Assembly (NCBI GenBank): GCA_021738625.1
Contig: JAIPBS010000031.1
Coordinates: 1 to 45,878, forward strand
Reading direction: 5' to 3'
Length of the DNA: 45,878 nt
Source: Bacteroidales bacterium
GTDB lineage: Bacteria > Bacteroidota > Bacteroidia > Bacteroidales > JAIOZK01
Shown here: piece by piece, positions 43,019 through 45,878 of the stretch
Layout of the letters: each line of letters opens with the position of its first letter
Position numbering within the stretch: the first letter of the stretch is position 1
The notes under the pieces: model-generated
What the model was told of the DNA's origin: nothing
Database searches by the model: none
Seen by the model: only the letters and a program-made list of their open reading frames with translations
Position numbers and translations under genes: made by a program

Positions 43019-43843
43019 ATGCAAAAGCAAAATGAATACCGGATCATCTTTCTGAACTCACTGGTATTTTTCCTCCTGGCTTATTTTCTTGTTTTTCTGA
43101 TCCAGCAATTTGCAGTCGCTTTAACTGCATCACTTTTTGATTATACCGTTTTGATCTTTCACGATCATTATGGTTTTATCCTGGATAAAACTTCCTGGAC
43201 ACATGATTCGGTAAAGCTGGTTTTCAGCTCAACACCAGTGATATCACTTATCATTGGGGGGTTATTTTTGATTGTTTACATGAAAGTTCGTATTGCAACC
43301 GGCTTGTTGCGGCAGTTGTTTTACTGGGGTTATGTTTATGCATTTTGTTTTTTCTTTGGTTCGGTCTTCGTTGGCGGATTCACCAATCAAGGATTCGGTC
43401 ATGTCCTGCACTGGTCTTATGTGACGGACACAGGGCGCATGTTGCATGCCATCATTTCATTGACCGGTTTGGGCTTAATAGGCGCCTTAAACACACGCTC
43501 CACGCTTTTACTGGCAAACTCCTACTTCAAAAATCTAACTGACCGCAACAGGTTGAAATTCGTCTTATTTCAAACCGTGCTTCCTTACTTTGCAGGCATG
43601 TTGATCCTGTCCCTTTATAGCCTTCCATATGATAGCGAAAGAGAGATTTATCATCTGATTGTCACTGCCTGTATGCTAATACCCATAGTGATCACTTTTC
43701 TTAAATCCGGTGAATATCAGGAGCTTTTGTTTGATGAAGACAAAAAGATCATCAAACCAGGATTTGCTTATCTAATTTATTTATTGGTCGTAATGGTAAG
43801 TTTGTATTTGTTATTTTCAAACGGCTGGGTAGTGAATAAATGA
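43019..43843 (+). CDS. Polytopic membrane protein of unknown function
   Basis: This 274-residue protein has about seven hydrophobic segments (residues 9-35, 67-87, 97-117, 143-160, 180-200, 210-228 and 250-268). It contains a conserved-looking G/W/H-rich middle (GGFTNQGFGHVLHWSYV). No signal peptide is cut and no transporter motif is recognised. It probably sits in the inner membrane. It starts 17 bp after the aminotransferase stop codon, so a linked role is possible but unsupported. Confidence 0.75.
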   Translation: MQKQNEYRIIFLNSLVFFLLAYFLVFLIQQFAVALTASLFDYTVLIFHDHYGFILDKTSWTHDSVKLVFSSTPVISLIIGGLFLIVYMKVRIATGLLRQLFYWGYVYAFCFFFGSVFVGGFTNQGFGHVLHWSYVTDTGRMLHAIISLTGLGLIGALNTRSTLLLANSYFKNLTDRNRLKFVLFQTVLPYFAGMLILSLYSLPYDSEREIYHLIVTACMLIPIVITFLKSGEYQELLFDEDKKIIKPGFAYLIYLLVVMVSLYLLFSNGWVVNK

Positions 43844-43902
43844 AGCGGTTAATTTGTATTTTCCCAACTTCCAAAAAAATAATTTTTTCGTAATAATTGC
43901 AT

Positions 43903-43945
43903 GAAATGAGAATCTGTGTTCAGCCATAGGATCCTTTCTCATTTC
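43903..43945 (-). terminator. Possible terminator spanning the end of the EEP gene
   Basis: GAAATGAGAA (43903-43912) pairs with TTCTCATTTC (43936-43945) over a 23-nt loop. On the minus strand the first arm contains the EEP stop codon. An A/T-rich tract with T7 follows about 20 nt later. It lies between convergent genes and might work on both strands. Confidence 0.4.
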
Positions 43946-44775
43946 TGCACCTCCAGGTATAAATAGGCATGATCCGAATATTTCTTGATCCATTTATCCT
44001 GCTTTACGGTTTGTTGTTCATCCAGCCATCCGCACACATCTACAGGGCTTTCGCCCTCACGGTCCTTATTGGCATGCATCTTAAACCGAAGATGATTTGC
44101 AGCATAACAATGATCCAGGTTGGCTGGCGGATAACTTGAAGAGGAGCCGTTGCTCCAGGTGAAGGGATAGGTTTTCTCTAACCGTATCATATCATAGTAC
44201 CTCTCCGCATAGGTATCCGACTTTCTCAATTCGGTGCCCGGGGGTATATCCCTGTCAAAATAGTAATTCAGGCCCATGGTGTTCAGGTCGCCTATAAACA
44301 GATAGTTGGCCGGCTTATCTCCCCGTTTCAGCACACCGGCAAATTTGATGGCCTTACTTAACATATCGTCACGAAGTCCAAAGCCACGGGGATTATCAAA
44401 GCTCTTTAAGTGAAGAAAGAGTATGGGGTACTCCTCCCCATTGATTTCCAGAGTGAGTAGCGCACCGGGCCGTAGAAGATGAACTCCGGATTTGAACTCC
44501 ACCTTTTGGGTGAAAAAAGAGGTGATACCTCCCCTCACTCCTACAAGTATTTCTTGTACCTGAGGACCTTCCGTGATGTGAAAAGAATATCCCGGAAAAA
44601 TATTTACGAGTTTCCCAAATACTTCCTTGCCCTCAACTTCATATAAGGCAAAAACATCAGGATCCGCCTTTTTGATCTCTCCGGTCACTCTAGCTAAGCG
44701 TTGCTCAAAGTTTGAATCCCCGAAACCACCGAGATGCTCGATGTTCCAGGACAGAAGCGAATAAACTTTTTTCAT
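43939..44775 (-). CDS. Endonuclease/exonuclease/phosphatase (EEP) fold enzyme
   Basis: This 278-residue protein has the EEP metal-dependent active site: SWNIEH (Asn11), ALYEVEG (Glu45), HLKSFD, FIGDLNTMG (Asp162, Asn164), LDHCYA and the terminal SDHAYL (Asp268, His269). EEP enzymes cut phosphodiester bonds in DNA or RNA, or remove phosphate from lipids and nucleotides; the family alone does not tell which. There is no signal peptide, so it is cytosolic. A TATTTTTG box is at 44846-44853, giving a leader of about 65 nt. It is convergent with the membrane protein gene and divergent from the cupin gene. Confidence 0.88.
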   Translation of the reverse strand: MKKVYSLLSWNIEHLGGFGDSNFEQRLARVTGEIKKADPDVFALYEVEGKEVFGKLVNIFPGYSFHITEGPQVQEILVGVRGGITSFFTQKVEFKSGVHLLRPGALLTLEINGEEYPILFLHLKSFDNPRGFGLRDDMLSKAIKFAGVLKRGDKPANYLFIGDLNTMGLNYYFDRDIPPGTELRKSDTYAERYYDMIRLEKTYPFTWSNGSSSSYPPANLDHCYAANHLRFKMHANKDREGESPVDVCGWLDEQQTVKQDKWIKKYSDHAYLYLEVQK

Positions 44776-44845
44776 AATGGGTAGATTTAAAATGATTAAA
44801 GGAATACATAATGAACATGCTGTTGCCCGGGAGTTTTGTAAAAAT

Positions 44846-44853
44846 CAAAAATA
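44846..44853 (-). promoter_or_regulatory. Bacteroidota -7 box (TATTTTTG)
   Basis: The minus strand reads TATTTTTG 70 bp upstream of the EEP ATG at 44775. The rest of the 268-bp gap 44776-45043 shows no gene. Confidence 0.45.
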
Positions 44854-45043
44854 CATAAAATGGCAACTGGTTTCAAGAGATCGATGATTAATCTTTAAAG
44901 CAAATAAACCACCCTGCCGCAGAGCGAAGTATTACAAAGGATATTGAAAAACGCCACAAAGAGCGGGGAATGAACCCTTGTCCGCCTCAGGTAGATTCAA
45001 AATATTTTGGAACACCATTTGCCTGTATATATCAAAAAACACT

Positions 45044-45571
45044 ATGCCCAACAAGATCAACAAAAGTTCAGACATATTAGCCAGATTGCTAAAGGAAAAC
45101 GGGAACTTTCCCAATCATCCCGATTATCCTCTGCTTATATACCAGCATGCGTTCTTGCTGGAAGGGGACGACCCGGCAAGCTTTATTGAGCGTCATCTAA
45201 AAAAAAACCGGTGGGAAAACCTCTGGCGCAACGGTGTTCTGGAGCACCATCATTTCCACAGCAATACACATGAAGTTCTGGTTGTTTACCGGGGTAAAGC
45301 ACTGATCATATTTGGCGGACCAAAAGGAAGCGAACAGGCAGTGAAAGAAGGCGATGTGGTTATTCTGCCGGCCGGTACTGCGCACAAACTCCTTCAATCG
45401 AAAAATAACTTTGCATGCATTGGAGGCTACCCCTTTGGGAAACTTTATGATATGAATAATGGAGAAGAAAGCAACCCGGAACAAATTAGAAGAAATATAA
45501 AAGAGGTAAGATTGCCTGCTTATGATCCGGTGTATGGGGAAAACGGACCTTTGTTCGAGTACTGGCAATAA
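45044..45571 (+). CDS. YjlB-like cupin protein
   Basis: This 175-residue protein has a single cupin barrel: HHHFHSNTHEVLVVYRG (68-84), with His70/His72/His76 as candidate metal ligands, then GDVVILPAGTAHKLL with His114. The opening SDILARLLKENGNFPNHPDYPLLIY is the hallmark of YjlB-type cupins, whose substrate is unknown. The frame is open to a TTG at 44978, but the ATG at 45044 (MPNKINKSSD) starts just before the family core. It is followed after 30 bp by the remnant of a short-chain dehydrogenase, with which it may once have formed an operon. Confidence 0.85.
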   Translation: MPNKINKSSDILARLLKENGNFPNHPDYPLLIYQHAFLLEGDDPASFIERHLKKNRWENLWRNGVLEHHHFHSNTHEVLVVYRGKALIIFGGPKGSEQAVKEGDVVILPAGTAHKLLQSKNNFACIGGYPFGKLYDMNNGEESNPEQIRRNIKEVRLPAYDPVYGENGPLFEYWQ

Positions 45572-45601
45572 TTTAATCAACAAAATAAAACAAGAATTAG
45601 T

Positions 45602-45781
45602 ATGAAGATTTTGATTACAGGAACAAGTTCAGGAATTGGTTACGGGCTCGCGCTTAAATATCTTGAGCATAAACATGATGTTTATGGAATAAGTCGTCAT
45701 CATAACGAAAAGCTTGACGAACACAAAAAATTCCGCCTTCTATTAACTAAGCATCTGGCCTGTTTGCAAAACAAAGGCTAG
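45602..45781 (+). pseudogene. Truncated short-chain dehydrogenase (SDR)
   Basis: The frame begins with a clear SDR Rossmann start (MKILITGTSSGIGYGLALKY, with the TGxxxGIG nucleotide loop, then DVYGISRHHNEKLDEHKKFR). It then runs into an unrelated tail (LTKHLACLQNKG) and stops at TAG 45779-45781, after only 59 codons. SDRs are about 240 residues, so the catalytic Tyr-x3-Lys and the rest are missing. The break lies near 45741-45750, exactly where an imperfect inverted repeat (45751-45785) begins. An insertion or recombination is likely. The remainder could lie beyond the window. Confidence 0.7.
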
Positions 45782-45785
45782 ATGC
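45751..45785. repeat. Imperfect inverted repeat at the SDR breakpoint
   Basis: GCATCTGGCCT (45751-45761) pairs with AGGCTAGATGC (45775-45785), 11 bp with one G-T wobble, over a 13-nt loop. It starts where the dehydrogenase reading frame loses similarity to its family, so it may be the end of an inserted element. The following 93 bp (45786-45878) show no gene. Confidence 0.55.
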
Positions 45786-45878
45786 GGTGTTGACGAAACC
45801 GGGCTAAATATGGGGAATGATGTTAGGTTTATGATTAGAGTTTGAGAGATTGGTGGGTATTAATCAAAATGATGTATC

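Noticed and set aside
45741..45828. Integron attC-like site (TATTAAC ... GTTAGGT around the inverted repeat)
   Set aside because: The right core GTTAGGT fits GTTRRRY, but TATTAAC breaks RYYYAAC at two positions, and no integrase or cassette series is visible.

Overview
The window comes from a Bacteroidota chromosome, most likely order Bacteroidales or a close relative. The signs are: type IX secretion (T9SS) C-terminal sorting domains; at least fifteen TAnnTTTG -7 promoter boxes with almost no Shine-Dalgarno sequences; a bamD-rpoZ-coaBC-DUF4835-recN cluster; a Bacteroidota-type omega subunit; and a serine-palmitoyltransferase-like enzyme. No rRNA, tRNA, complete insertion sequence, prophage or CRISPR array was seen. 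Most of the window looks like ordinary chromosome. The two ends (about 1-1450 and 45600-45878) look more accessory: repeats, a Sel1 gene with a fresh internal duplication, and a broken dehydrogenase gene.

Layout. 1-1400: tail of a gene, a strong hairpin, a Sel1-repeat protein and a small unknown protein. 1551-7349: a large T9SS cargo protein (FG-GAP/VCBS and PKD repeats), a lipoprotein metallophosphoesterase, a GNAT acetyltransferase and a second T9SS cargo. 7615-8697: a KASIII enzyme behind a long leader that may be structured. 8744-12047: a compact three-gene unit of a DUF4956 membrane protein, a secreted CotH-like kinase-fold protein, and a secreted ankyrin/PPP-family phosphatase fusion. 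This is the most novel-looking locus. 12062-16284: a PatB/MalY lyase, a Tat-exported DUF362 protein with an overlapping secreted partner, and a membrane-anchored SRPBCC/GyrI-like protein. 16285-16810: non-coding, with a REP-like palindrome and an 11-bp minisatellite.

16811-28418: a TPR protein, gyrA, divergent clpC, an unknown membrane protein, two convergent acyl-CoA dehydrogenases and fabI. 28501-33515 (minus strand): recN, a DUF4835 protein, coaBC, rpoZ and bamD, apparently read from a promoter directly in front of bamD. 33827-36893: a serine-palmitoyltransferase-like enzyme, an aminotransferase and a DUF1573 protein, with clear hairpin terminators. 37013-45571: a lipoprotein, a fused FakA/FakB-type fatty acid kinase, a fused ADP-forming acyl-CoA synthetase, an aminotransferase, a membrane protein, an EEP-fold enzyme and a cupin. 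The window ends in a truncated short-chain dehydrogenase.

How the genes relate. Many genes handle acyl chains: KASIII, two acyl-CoA dehydrogenases, FabI, the SPT-like enzyme, the FakA/FakB fusion and the ADP-forming synthetase. They are not one operon, so a shared pathway is only an inference. The 8744-12047 unit places a kinase-like and a phosphatase protein outside the cytoplasm next to a polytopic membrane protein, and could be an envelope phosphorylation/dephosphorylation module. All identifications come from reading motifs and translations; no database search was run.
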